64,000 bases of DNA, taken from NCBI GenBank assembly GCA_039933785.1, contig JBDTNL010000004.1, forward strand, positions 1-64,000, read 5' to 3'. This document shows positions 55,001-62,871 of the stretch, piece by piece. Source of the stretch: JBDTNL01 sp039933785 (GTDB lineage Bacteria; Acidobacteriota; Thermoanaerobaculia; Multivoradales; JAGPDF01). The position numbers and the translations under genes were made by a program. The notes under the pieces were generated by a model. That model saw only the letters and a program-made list of their open reading frames with translations. It had not been told where the DNA came from and did no database searches. Position 1 is the first letter of the stretch, and each line of letters starts with the position of its first letter.

Positions 55001-56414
55001 CTTCGACCCCAACGCCTACTCCTATCTGTTCAGCGCCGAACTCGGTCACCTCGACTACGCCTTCTCGAGCACCAGCCTCACACCGCAGATCACCGGCGCC
55101 GCGGCATGGCACATCAACGCGGACGAGGCCGACTTGTTCGACTACAACGACGAGGTCAAGGACACCGGCGAGGCCACGTTCGAAGAGAAGCCGGACGGTT
55201 CGGCGCTGGTGCCTCCGCGCGTGGTCTTCCAGCCCGCGACGCCGTATCGCGCGTCCGACCACGATCCCGTGCTCGTCGGACTGTTCCAGGTCGCCGACCT
55301 CGCGATCACCAAAGTCGACACTCCCGACCCGGTGACGGCGGGCGACAACATCACCTACACCATCACGGTCACCAACAGCGGTCCGGACGCAGCGGCGACC
55401 GCCTCCTGGAGCGACACCCTGCCGGCGGGCACGACCTTCGTCTCGCTGCCCGCTGTCGCCGGGTGGTCCTGTACCACGGGCGCTACGACCTCGTGCTCGA
55501 ATCCGTCCTTCGCCGTCGGCAGTGCAGTATTCACGCTCACCGTGGCGGTCGATCCTTCGGTCACCGACGGTACGGTGATCTCCAACACCGCCACCGTCGC
55601 TTCAGCCACGACCGATCCGACGCCAGGTAACGAGCTCGCGACCGCGACCACCACGGTCACTGCCGCGGCCGATCTCTCGGTCACCAAGGTCGGTACCCCA
55701 GACCCGGTGAGCGCCGGAGGCGACATCACCTACACCATCACGGTGAACAACGCCGGCCCGAGCAACGCGGCATCGGCCGCACTGTCCGATCCGCTCCCGG
55801 CCTCGACGACGTTTGTTTCCCTCGCTTCACCCGGCGGTTGGTCGTGCACCACGCCGGCGGTGGGCGTCAACGGGACGGTCTCGTGCAGCAACACCTCCCT
55901 CGGTCTGGGCAACGCCGTCTTCACGCTGGTCGTTCACGTCGACTCGCAGGTGGGCGGCTCGACGATCTCGAACACGGTCACGGTCTCGACGTCGACGTCC
56001 GACCCCGGTAGCGGCAACGACAGCGCGACGGCGACCACGCTAGTTTCGAACTTCAGCTACTACACCGTCGCGCCTTGCCGAGTCGTCGACACCCGCAGCC
56101 CAAGCGCGCCACTGGCGGCAAACGAAGTGCGCACCTTCGTCGTCGGAGGCACTTGCGGCATTCCCGTGGACGCCAAGGCGGTCCAGGTAAACGTCACGGC
56201 CACGGGTGCGACAGCGGCGGGTTCTATTCATCTCTATCGAAACGACCTGTCGAGCACTCCTCCGTCGATCGTCCTGCCGTTCACGAGCAGCAGGACGCGC
56301 GCCGGCAATGCGGTCGTTCAACTGAGCCTCGACGGCCTGGGCAAGATCGCGGCGGAGAACGAGTCCACCGGCTCGGTTCACCTCATCCTCGACGTGAGCG
56401 GCTATTTCAAGTGA
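52029..56414 (+). CDS. ExeM/NucH-type extracellular nuclease, multidomain
   Basis: The 1,461-residue exported protein starts at GTG with GGAGG eight bases before it and a signal peptide (LIAAAFLATFAIADGVQG). Domains follow in order: an unassigned beta-rich N-terminal domain (about 25-235), two Calx-beta repeats (about 240-467), an OB-fold region of the ExeM/YhcR type (about 470-735), and an endonuclease/exonuclease/phosphatase nuclease (about 750-1086; FMELENTT, GDFNSY, ASDHDPVL). Two DUF11 domains (about 1087-1339) and a VDTR-motif C-terminal domain (1342-1461) complete it. It probably degrades extracellular DNA. It has no sorting tail of its own. Confidence 0.88.
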   Translation: MTKRLSLIAAAFLATFAIADGVQGQCVSLTTLGSASTQNFDTLSNTAASTTNVLAIPGWFMTETGGGARDNEQYAVDTGASTTGDTYSYGAAASTERALGGLRSGTLIPNFGACYTNNTGSTIASLSVAFNGEEWRLGTAARTDTLNFEYSTDATDLTTGTWTSVAALNFVTPDTVTAGAKNGNAAADRTALSSTISALTIANGATFWIRWTDIDATGADDGLAVDDFSLTPQAAGPALPNLTINDVSLNEGNAGTTSFTFTVSLSAPAGAGGVTFDIATADGTATQPSDYTQKSLTSQTIPAGSSTYSFTVLVNGDLTPEINETFLVNVTNVTGATVTDGQGQGQGTIVNDDAAPDLTVNDVSLNEGNAGTTTFTFTVSLSTPAPAGGTTFDIATADGTALAPGDYTAKSLTGQTIPAGSSTYTFDVLVNGDTTPETNETFFVNVTNATNAIVTDGQGLGTIVNDDITKIHDVQGNGAATPIPGATVTVEGVVTANFQGATKLQGFFLQEEDADLDADPQTSEGIFIFCGGCTTAVAEGQRVKATGTVSEFSGMTEITASAAGSVVVTDAANHLAEVTPAAIALPVVGDLNAFYEAREGMLVTFTDTLTVSEYFELGRFGQIVLSQGGRPYQFTETTTPSAVGYSAHLDAVARREVILDDDNNAQEAYLNSPDGQQATYHPRANGGFSVGTQGTDFFRGGDLVNGLTGVLQWGFPGFGADTWRIRPTNAHPVTFTVANPRPVTPPAVGGAIKAVGMNLLNYFTTIDTTSSNSSGPCGPAFTQDCRGADSVAELNRQRERASIVVCTLNADIYAFMELENTTPSATITDLLGAINARCGGAHPYAFANTGGTLGTDAIRVQQIYRTGILSPVGSPLVDLDPIHNRPPTAQTYDVVDAANPAFGERFTVIANHFKSKGCPGTGADADAGDGQSCFADRRTQQASRLLTWINATVLPAAGDPDVLLLGDFNSYALEPPVTTLEAGGYTDLETAFDPNAYSYLFSAELGHLDYAFSSTSLTPQITGAAAWHINADEADLFDYNDEVKDTGEATFEEKPDGSALVPPRVVFQPATPYRASDHDPVLVGLFQVADLAITKVDTPDPVTAGDNITYTITVTNSGPDAAATASWSDTLPAGTTFVSLPAVAGWSCTTGATTSCSNPSFAVGSAVFTLTVAVDPSVTDGTVISNTATVASATTDPTPGNELATATTTVTAAADLSVTKVGTPDPVSAGGDITYTITVNNAGPSNAASAALSDPLPASTTFVSLASPGGWSCTTPAVGVNGTVSCSNTSLGLGNAVFTLVVHVDSQVGGSTISNTVTVSTSTSDPGSGNDSATATTLVSNFSYYTVAPCRVVDTRSPSAPLAANEVRTFVVGGTCGIPVDAKAVQVNVTATGATAAGSIHLYRNDLSSTPPSIVLPFTSSRTRAGNAVVQLSLDGLGKIAAENESTGSVHLILDVSGYFK
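52746..53431 (+). repeat. Tandem Calx-beta coding repeats
   Basis: Two copies of about 340 bp, start to start about 348 bp, encode Calx-beta domains. Both contain an identical stretch, AACGAAGGCAACGCCGG, and nearly identical endings (VNDD). The similarity at DNA level suggests a recent duplication inside the nuclease gene. Confidence 0.75.
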
Positions 56415-56457
56415 TCGAGCCTGGCTCGGAACCACCCCGAACGGAGGGCGACAAGTA

Positions 56458-57432
56458 ATGACTTGGAGGCGAGTTTCCGCAGTGGGAGGACTACTACTGA
56501 GCCTTGTCGGGCCGCTGCTGGCCCAGAGCAGCCCGACCGTTTCGGTCTTGAAGAGCGCTGTACCCGATCCGGTGCTCACCGATTCTGACCTCACCTACAC
56601 TCTGGTGGTCAGGAACAATTCGAGCATCGACATCAAGTCTGCGACGATGACCGATCCACTGCCCGCGGACACGACGTTCGTCTCCCTGTCCGTGGCCTCC
56701 GGGTGGAGCTGCACGGCGCCATCGGTCGGCGGCGGCGGACTCGTGTCTTGCAGCCTCGCCCCGTTTCCCCCGGGCGATGCGAACTTCACCTTGGTCGTCC
56801 ACGTGTCGCCCGATCTTGCCGGCGGCTCGAGTCTCACCAACACCGCCACGCTCGACGTGATTGCGAATGGCCGGCCGGAATCGGCGGTGGGCACGGCGGT
56901 GGTTGGAGTTCGTTCACCCGCGACGCTCTCGGCCACGAAGTCGGTGACTGGGAACCCAGTGGCCGGCGCCGTCGTCACCTATACCTTGGTGCTTACCAAT
57001 ACGGCGTCTCACGCTCAGGGCGACGGCGCCGGTCCGGAGCTCACCGACACGCTCCCCGCTGAGCTCACCCTGGTCAGCGCGTCCGCCACCTCCGGCATCG
57101 CCACGACCGCCGGGAATACGGTGCAGTGGAACGGCTCACTCGCGGCCAGTGAATCCGTCACCCTTTCGATCCTCGCTAGGGTCAACGATGTGCCTGGCGG
57201 CACCGTGATCGCGAATCAGGCGTCCTTCGTATACGACGCCGACGGCGACGGTACCAACGAGACCGCTGGGCTGAGCGACGACCCGGCCACCGCTACCGCT
57301 GTCGACCCCACAGCGTTCGTCGTCCAGCTGTCGCTGGCGGCGATACCGACGCTGAATCTCTGGGGACTCGGTCTCGTGGCCGCACTGCTCATGCTCGCGG
57401 CTTGGCGGCGACTGGGCGTCCGTGCCCGATGA
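56458..57432 (+). CDS. DUF11-domain surface protein with IPTL-CTERM tail
   Basis: The 324-residue protein has a signal peptide (MTWRRVSAVGGLLLSLVGPL), two DUF11 domains (about 28-150, 155-280) and a C-terminal sorting-type tail from residue 296: IPTLNLWGLGLVAALLMLAA followed by RR and basic residues. This matches the IPTL-CTERM motif, a PEP-CTERM-like signal handled by an exosortase-like enzyme not encoded here. The protein is probably trimmed and anchored or released at the surface. It lies 43 bp after the nuclease gene, and its DUF11 domains resemble those in the nuclease. Confidence 0.85.
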   Translation: MTWRRVSAVGGLLLSLVGPLLAQSSPTVSVLKSAVPDPVLTDSDLTYTLVVRNNSSIDIKSATMTDPLPADTTFVSLSVASGWSCTAPSVGGGGLVSCSLAPFPPGDANFTLVVHVSPDLAGGSSLTNTATLDVIANGRPESAVGTAVVGVRSPATLSATKSVTGNPVAGAVVTYTLVLTNTASHAQGDGAGPELTDTLPAELTLVSASATSGIATTAGNTVQWNGSLAASESVTLSILARVNDVPGGTVIANQASFVYDADGDGTNETAGLSDDPATATAVDPTAFVVQLSLAAIPTLNLWGLGLVAALLMLAAWRRLGVRAR

Positions 57433-58175
57433 CCCCGGCGAGTAAGACGGCGGTGGTCACCGGAGCGAGCTCGGGCTTCGGCGCGGCGGCGGCCCGGGCC
57501 CTCCACCGCGAGGGCTTTCGGCTGATCCTCGGGGCTCGGCGCCTGGACCGGCTCCGCGAGGTGGCGACGCCACTCGGCGCGGAGGCCCGACAGCTCGACG
57601 TGACCGATCCCGCCAGCGTCGCTGATTTCTGCGCGTCGATCGCGCACGTCAACCTGCTGGTCAACAATGCCGGCGGCGCGTTCGGGCTCGATCGCATCGA
57701 GGACGCAGTCGAGCAGCGCTGGGAGGACATGTTCGAGCTCAACGTCATGGGCGTCTTGCGCATGACTCGCGGTCTGCTCGCCAAGCTGATCGCCTCCGGC
57801 GACGGACACCTCATCAACATCGGCTCGACCGCGGGCCGCGAAACCTATGCCGGCGGCGGCGGCTACACGGCATCGAAGCATGCCCTGCGCGCGCTCACTC
57901 AGACGTTGCGCGCCGAGCTCCTCGGCCAACCGGTACGGATCACCGAGATCGCCCCCGGCCTGGCCGAGACCGAGTTCTCGCGGGTACGCTTCGGCGGCGA
58001 TGTCGAACGCGCCGCAGCGGTGTACCGAGGCGTCGAAGCCCTGAGCGCCGAAGACGTCGCTGAGTGCATCGCCTGGGCAGCGACTCGGCCGCCGCATGTC
58101 AACATCGACGAAATCGTCGTCCGGCCCCGCGATCAGGCCTCCTCGACGCAGCTCTATCGGCGCCCGGTGCCCTGA
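57429..58175 (+). CDS. Short-chain dehydrogenase/reductase
   Basis: The 248-residue classical SDR has TGASSGFGAAAARAL for NAD(P) binding, NNAGGAFG, catalytic Ser in NIGSTAGRE and YxxxK in GYTASKHAL. It resembles YdfG-like 3-hydroxy acid dehydrogenases (region EIAPGLAETEFS), with NADP preference likely. The substrate is uncertain. Its ATG overlaps the DUF11 gene stop (ATGA); the longer open frame is not supported. The SDR is cytoplasmic and unlikely to be related in function to the surface proteins. Confidence 0.88.
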   Translation: MTPASKTAVVTGASSGFGAAAARALHREGFRLILGARRLDRLREVATPLGAEARQLDVTDPASVADFCASIAHVNLLVNNAGGAFGLDRIEDAVEQRWEDMFELNVMGVLRMTRGLLAKLIASGDGHLINIGSTAGRETYAGGGGYTASKHALRALTQTLRAELLGQPVRITEIAPGLAETEFSRVRFGGDVERAAAVYRGVEALSAEDVAECIAWAATRPPHVNIDEIVVRPRDQASSTQLYRRPVP

Positions 58176-58225
58176 TCAGGCGCGCCGCTTTGCCTCGTTG
58201 CTCCGGGTAGCGCAGAATAGAGGGC

Positions 58226-58588
58226 ATGAAATTGAGTCAACTCTGGCGAATCGCCGTGCCGTTGGTATCGGTCTTGTGCCTCACGGCTTGCGACTCACTG
58301 GAAGATCGCTTCGTCAATCGCCCGCCCGGCGAAAAGCTGTACCGCAGGCTGTGCACCGACTGCCATGGAGTGGATGGCCGCGGCAACACGCCGAAGGGCA
58401 TCGGCAACGCCTTCTGCGATCTCACCGACGGCAATTGGAAGTTCGGCGGCGACGAGGGCTCGATCGCGATGATCATCCGCCAGGGCGAATTCGGCGAGAT
58501 GCCGGCCCACCCCGAGCTGACCAACGAACAGGTGCGCCAACTCGTCGATCACATCCTGAAACTGCGCCGGCAGGCCGGCACTTCCTGA
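58226..58588 (+). CDS. Lipoprotein cytochrome c
   Basis: The 120-residue protein has a lipoprotein signal (VPLVSVLCLTACDSLED, lipobox LTAC) and one c-type heme motif CTDCH, with Met ligand likely in GEMPAHPELT. It is a small mono-heme cytochrome, class I-like, anchored at the outer face of the inner membrane or the inner face of the outer membrane. Electron partners are unknown. CAGAAT seven bases before ATG could be a start-proximal -10, though AGAGGG between them also resembles a ribosome binding site. Confidence 0.88.
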   Translation: MKLSQLWRIAVPLVSVLCLTACDSLEDRFVNRPPGEKLYRRLCTDCHGVDGRGNTPKGIGNAFCDLTDGNWKFGGDEGSIAMIIRQGEFGEMPAHPELTNEQVRQLVDHILKLRRQAGTS

Positions 58589-58619
58589 CCCCGGCGAAAG
58601 AAAGGCCCCTCGACTCGCC

Positions 58620-58844
58620 ATGGATGCCCAACGCTTCAAGGACGCCTACGAACGTCTCGAAGTCCTCGACGAGCGCCTGACTCACAAGGTGAGACCGCGC
58701 TCGAGCCTGAAGGCTCCGAGCATCGAGCAGGTCGCCGAGCAAACCCGCGATCTACAGCACTACACTCTCGAGCTCAAAGAGATCTTGCGCGAGCTCTTTC
58801 AGGCCATCGCGGCCAAGAGCGAGTCGCGTCCCGCGGGCAGCTAG
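58620..58844 (+). CDS. Small helical protein of unknown function
   Basis: The 74-residue protein is predicted to be almost fully helical and charged (FKDAYERLEVLDERLTHKVR, TRDLQHYTLELKEILRELFQ), suggesting a short coiled coil. I do not recognise a family. It follows the cytochrome gene by 31 bp. Its stop overlaps the stop of the convergent acetyltransferase by 4 nt. It is probably real because the composition and length are not those of a fortuitous frame, but no functional claim can be made. Confidence 0.6.
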   Translation: MDAQRFKDAYERLEVLDERLTHKVRPRSSLKAPSIEQVAEQTRDLQHYTLELKEILRELFQAIAAKSESRPAGS

Positions 58845-59317
58845 TCCGCGTCACCGACCACCGCGATCACGCGCTCCATCCGTACTCCGTCCTCGCCTTC
58901 TCCGTAGTAGCTGGGGAGGCGGCCTTCGATCCGATAGCCGTGCGCTTCATAGAGTGCGATGGCTCCCAAGTTGTCGGCTCGCACCTCGAGACGGATCCGC
59001 ACCAGCCCGATACTGCGCGCCGCCGCCTCGGCCTGCTGCAGGAGCACCCGGCCAACGCCTTGGCGGCGAAATCGCGGATGCACGCCGAGCGAGAGGATGC
59101 GCAGGGTGCGGCCGCGCGAGCTCAACACCAGGACGCCGGCGAGGTCGGCCGCTGAAAGAGCGAGCACGGTCAACCCGGGCGCCCGGCGCACCAGGTCACG
59201 CCACTGGCGCTCCGAAATTCGGTGCGGCTCATCGACGAAAACCAGGGCTTCGAAGGCGGTCAGCGCTTCGATATCGCCCGCCAGAGCGCCGCGCAGGAGC
59301 AGCCCGCCCCCGGTCAT
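58841..59317 (-). CDS. GNAT acetyltransferase, RimI-like
   Basis: The 158-residue protein has the GNAT acetyl-CoA-binding motif LGVHPRFRRQGVGRVLL and the typical C-terminal part (NLGAIALYEAHGYRIEGRLP with YYGEGEDG following). The YYG-E-DG sequence resembles RimI. RimI acetylates the N terminus of ribosomal protein S18, but many GNATs share this pattern, so the target is not certain. ATG 59317 overlaps the stop of the phosphodiesterase gene by 4 nt. Confidence 0.8.
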   Translation of the reverse strand: MTGGGLLLRGALAGDIEALTAFEALVFVDEPHRISERQWRDLVRRAPGLTVLALSAADLAGVLVLSSRGRTLRILSLGVHPRFRRQGVGRVLLQQAEAAARSIGLVRIRLEVRADNLGAIALYEAHGYRIEGRLPSYYGEGEDGVRMERVIAVVGDAD

Positions 59318-61179
59318 CGCGGCAGGTGATCCAATCGCCGCATGGCGGCGGGCCGATCGATCCCCAGCCAGGCGCTCGCCCGTGGTGCTACATCGAGAAC
59401 GCTGGCGACGCCGGCCGAACGCTTGCCGACCCCCCCGCCGACGGCGAGGAAGATGGCTCGCATCGAGGGTACGTCCGTGAAGTATCCGTGATCGCCGTAG
59501 TTGGTCGGCGTTCCAGCGAGCGGTCTGCCCTGGTGCCAGTCGCTACGGAATACGTACCCCGGCACGGCGAACGCAATGAGGTCGCCACTGTTCGGACTGT
59601 CGAGTCCGAAACGCGCGGCCTCAGCGCGCGAGTAGGTGGCGGCTACCGGCTGCTCGGTTCCCTTTTCCGCCGAGATCGCTATCCCATCGAGCGCGGCGAG
59701 GACACGTAGTCGAAGCTCGGGGACCTCCGAGGGAGCGACGATCCCCGCCGGCTCTCTCCCCTTCAGGTTGAAATACACGTGGGCGACACCGCCGTACCCG
59801 AGCGCCCACGCTCGAGTGCGCGCCGGGTCGATGTGGCTGGCATCGGCAAATCTCAGCAGACCTGCCGTTTCGAGGGCGGTATTGAGATCGATCGCCGTGT
59901 GTACCGGCTGCATGCCGTGATCGCTCACCAGCGCGACCGTGGTCGTACCGAGATCCACTGCATCGAGCAGACGCCCGAGCTCTCGATCGACCATCTGCCA
60001 AACCCGATCGCGCATGAGGCGCCGCGCGTCGCGCCGGGCCGCGCTGTAGCCCTCTCGTCGCGCGTCCTCGAGCAGCAGCAGGTGGCCGGCCTGATCGAGC
60101 GCCGGCAGGTAGCCGAGGAGCAGATCGGTGGGCTCTGAGCGCCAGCCCGCGATCATGGCGTCGATCAGCAGGTGGGTGAGGCGCTGCTCCTGCTCGAACC
60201 AGGTCTCGAGATCGATCCCGGGATCCCCACGCCAGCCCGCCGCGACCAGGGCCTCGTCCGGCGTGCCCGGCCAGATCCACCCGGCCCCACCGAGCGCGGC
60301 GGTGTAGCTCTGTGGATACCCCTCGGGCATAGAAGGACCGTAAGCCGGCCCGACGTACAGCCAACCCGCGGCGGTTCGGGCGTCGAGCGCGAGCAGCTTC
60401 GCCCACGCCCACACCCCACCCCGGGGCGCGCCGGCGGGGCCGAGCTGGAGGCGCCGCCACTCGCCGACTCCCAAATCGACTGCCGGCAGAGCGGCTCCTG
60501 AAGCAGCGGTGCAAAGCACCTGAATCGAGTCGTAGTCGAGCGCCCCGTCGTCGGTTCGATCGCGCGCCAAGGCCTCGCACCCGGTGTCCGCGCCGAGGGT
60601 CGAACGGACCGGCGAGAGCGCGACCAATCGAGACCTCAGCGCCGGCTTGAGCGGCCAATCGACGCCCCAGTTTCCGCGTGGTGCCGAATCGAAGCCCGGG
60701 AACGCCACCACACCGACCTGTTTGCCTTGCCGGCGGGCCGCTTGCCAGAGGGTCTCGGTTCCGATCGCCGTGTAGAGACCTCCGACGCGCTCCTCGAGCG
60801 GCCGTCCAGCGAGGTGAAACGAGTTGCTGACGATGCCCGTGCGCGCCGGCGAATATCCGGTCGCCAGGCTGGCGTGGTTGGTGGCCGTGGACGCCGGACT
60901 GACCGGAAGCATGGCCTCTGCGACCTCGCCCTCGGCAAAGAATCTGTCGAAGCCTCGGGGCAGCAGACCGGCACGGTGCAAACGATGAAGATCCGCCGCC
61001 GCGGCGCCATCCAGACTGAGCAGGATGACTCGGTGCCCGGGCGCGAGCTGAGCGACTGGCGCTTGGCGTAACTGAGGAGGCGCCGCGCTCCGGCAGGCGA
61101 GCGCCCAGCCCGCGAGAGCAGCCAGGCCGGCGACCCCGACGAGCAACCGTCTACAGGAATGGAGTCGAGTGCGGCGCAA
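59314..61179 (-). CDS. Secreted type I phosphodiesterase / NPP-family protein
   Basis: The 621-residue protein belongs to the alkaline phosphatase superfamily (nucleotide pyrophosphatase/phosphodiesterase branch). A lipobox-like AGWALAC at about residue 29 suggests a lipoprotein. Metal ligands and nucleophile are visible: Asp in LLSLDGAAAADLH, Thr in STATNHASLATGYSP, Asp in PALDQAGH, Asp-His in VSDHGMQPVH and the last in GDHGYFTDVP. It could act on nucleotide or phospholipid esters outside the cytoplasm. It is flanked by the GNAT gene and dut, which is only 12 bp away. Confidence 0.85.
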   Translation of the reverse strand: MRRTRLHSCRRLLVGVAGLAALAGWALACRSAAPPQLRQAPVAQLAPGHRVILLSLDGAAAADLHRLHRAGLLPRGFDRFFAEGEVAEAMLPVSPASTATNHASLATGYSPARTGIVSNSFHLAGRPLEERVGGLYTAIGTETLWQAARRQGKQVGVVAFPGFDSAPRGNWGVDWPLKPALRSRLVALSPVRSTLGADTGCEALARDRTDDGALDYDSIQVLCTAASGAALPAVDLGVGEWRRLQLGPAGAPRGGVWAWAKLLALDARTAAGWLYVGPAYGPSMPEGYPQSYTAALGGAGWIWPGTPDEALVAAGWRGDPGIDLETWFEQEQRLTHLLIDAMIAGWRSEPTDLLLGYLPALDQAGHLLLLEDARREGYSAARRDARRLMRDRVWQMVDRELGRLLDAVDLGTTTVALVSDHGMQPVHTAIDLNTALETAGLLRFADASHIDPARTRAWALGYGGVAHVYFNLKGREPAGIVAPSEVPELRLRVLAALDGIAISAEKGTEQPVAATYSRAEAARFGLDSPNSGDLIAFAVPGYVFRSDWHQGRPLAGTPTNYGDHGYFTDVPSMRAIFLAVGGGVGKRSAGVASVLDVAPRASAWLGIDRPAAMRRLDHLPR

Positions 61180-61191
61180 AGCCGCGGCAGT

Positions 61192-61653
61192 TTAACAGTG
61201 ACCGGTCGAACCGAAGCCTCCGTCACCACGCGAGCTCGTGGTCAACTCTTCGACCTCGCTCCAGGCGATGCGCTCGAAACGAGCCACCACGAGCTGCGCA
61301 ATGCGCTCGCCGCGACGCACGGTGAAGGCGGTGCTCCCATGATTGATCAGCAACACCTTGAGCTCACCGCGGTAGTCGGCATCGAGCGTGCCCGGCGCGT
61401 TGAGCAACGTCACTCCATGGACGAGCGCCAGTCCACTGCGCGGCCGAATCTGTCCCTCGCAGTCTTCCGGCAGCTCGACCACCAAGCCGGTGGGAATGAG
61501 CGCCCGCGCCCCAGGTTCGAGCACCAAGTCGGCCGACACCGCCGCGCGCAGGTCCAATCCGGCACTATGCGCCGATGCGGCCCGCGGCAAATCCAAGTCC
61601 TTGCCATGGGGCAGGCGCTGGATGCGCACCCGGCGCACGAGCGGATCAGCCAC
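61192..61653 (-). CDS. dut: dUTP diphosphatase
   Basis: Dut hydrolyses dUTP to dUMP and pyrophosphate, keeping uracil out of DNA. The 153-residue protein has the five trimeric dUTPase motifs: SAGLDLRAA, RPRSGLAL, GTLDADYRGELKV, GERIAQLVVARF and GDGGFGSTG. GTG 61653 is taken as the start because homology begins right after it (VRRVRIQRL), and it overlaps the pseudopilin stop by 8 nt. The open frame continues upstream antisense to nothing known and overlaps the pseudopilin gene. It is placed between secretion genes and a phosphodiesterase. Confidence 0.93.
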   Translation of the reverse strand: MADPLVRRVRIQRLPHGKDLDLPRAASAHSAGLDLRAAVSADLVLEPGARALIPTGLVVELPEDCEGQIRPRSGLALVHGVTLLNAPGTLDADYRGELKVLLINHGSTAFTVRRGERIAQLVVARFERIAWSEVEELTTSSRGDGGFGSTGHC

Positions 61654-62401
61654 CGCCGCCCGGGGGTGCGGAGGAGCGCGGTGGCGGTGGCTTCGATGGG
61701 CCCTTGGTTCCACCCGGGGTTCCACCCGGGCTGCCAGGGGGAGGCGCTCCGCCGCCGAAAATGCCGCCGACGCCTCCAGCGGGCTGGACCAGCCCGGAGC
61801 GAAACGGCCGCCCGATCCAGGTCGCATTCGCCACGCGGGAGATGCTGCCGTTCGGACCGACGCCGGTAGGCACACGCAGAACTTCGGCGGTGAAGCGCCA
61901 CTCGTTGTAGTGACTCCTACCGAAGAGCGTCTTCACGGCCTCCTTGTTGCTCCGGCTGACGACGCCCAGGATCGGAAGATTCTCGCCCGGCTGCCCTCGA
62001 TCGCCTGCATCGACGGCGGTGCCGGCTTGGTCATCGGGATTCGGTGGCGTAGCGGCACCGCCCTTGCGCACGCCGCCGGCACCGCGATTGCCGTTCACCG
62101 TCACGATCGCCCATTTGCCGTCGTCGCTCAGCGGGTCCTTCCATAGCTGCCGGATGCAACGTGGCTTGACCTCCGCCAGCTCTTCGAGCCGGATGGGGTA
62201 GCGCCCAAAGCGGCGCTGAAACACCCGGATCGCTTCGGCGTACTGGAAGCCGCGAAAGATCATCTCCTCCTCGCGGTTGCGCTTGATCACCTGTTCGATC
62301 GCGGGTAGGGCCGCCGCCACGAGGATGCTGAGGCAGGTAAAGATCATCACCAGGAGAATCAGGCTGTAGCCGCCCTGGCGCCGATTGCGCGCGACCCTCA
62401 T
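61646..62401 (-). CDS. Pseudopilin-like protein with Gly/Pro-rich tail
   Basis: The 251-residue protein has a prepilin-like N terminus: RRQGGYSLILLVMIFTCLSI, a leader peptidase site (Gly-Tyr) and a hydrophobic helix. It lacks the usual Glu at position 5 of the mature protein. The middle part (MIFRGFQYAEAIRVFQRRFG, PRCIRQLWKDP) resembles pseudopilins in acidobacterial secretion clusters. The C-terminal tail of about 40 residues is rich in Gly and Pro. ATG 62401 is used; a longer frame is unsupported. It is 3 bp from the next pseudopilin gene. Confidence 0.75.
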   Translation of the reverse strand: MRVARNRRQGGYSLILLVMIFTCLSILVAAALPAIEQVIKRNREEEMIFRGFQYAEAIRVFQRRFGRYPIRLEELAEVKPRCIRQLWKDPLSDDGKWAIVTVNGNRGAGGVRKGGAATPPNPDDQAGTAVDAGDRGQPGENLPILGVVSRSNKEAVKTLFGRSHYNEWRFTAEVLRVPTGVGPNGSISRVANATWIGRPFRSGLVQPAGGVGGIFGGGAPPPGSPGGTPGGTKGPSKPPPPRSSAPPGGGG

Positions 62402-62403
62402 CG

Positions 62404-62871
62404 CTACCACTCGCTGTAGAGCTGGCCGTTCAGGCTGGTGCGGTCCGAGCCTGATCGAATGTCCATCATGCCGGGCTCGGTGCCGGTCGGGTCGGCAGCG
62501 CTCGAGGTCGAGCCGGAATCGATCGGCAGCTCGGACTCGTCCTCCATCACGGCAACCCAGGTCTCGGCGCTGCGCGTGATCGGGTCGACTGGAATCTTGT
62601 GCAGGTACCCGTCCTTCACCAAGTCGTCGAGCGCGGGGGGGTAGTGCCCCTTGTCGCCGTAGTACTGACCGATGCAATCGCGCATGGTGCGCAAGTCGGT
62701 CTTCAGCACGACCTCGGCGGCGCGCAGCGGCATGTCCTTCAGCCTCGGCATCGCCACGGTCGCCAAAATGCCGATGATGGTGATGACGATCAGCAGCTCG
62801 AGGAGCGTAAAGCCCGAGGCCGAGCGGGGCCCGCCACGCCGGGCGTGAAGAGTTCTTACTGGGCTCACCAT
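62404..62871 (-). CDS. Type II secretion / type IV pilus pseudopilin (GspG-like)
   Basis: The 155-residue protein has a class III prepilin signal (RSASG|FTLLELLIVITIIGIL) with the conserved Glu5, then a short helical and beta domain including YYGDKGHYPPALDDLVKDGY, as in GspG major pseudopilins. The C-terminal half contains acidic residues (DESELPIDSGS). It is in a minus-strand run of secretion genes after the cohesin/secretin-like gene and the first pseudopilin, with 7 nt of overlap. Confidence 0.88.
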   Translation of the reverse strand: MVSPVRTLHARRGGPRSASGFTLLELLIVITIIGILATVAMPRLKDMPLRAAEVVLKTDLRTMRDCIGQYYGDKGHYPPALDDLVKDGYLHKIPVDPITRSAETWVAVMEDESELPIDSGSTSSAADPTGTEPGMMDIRSGSDRTSLNGQLYSEW

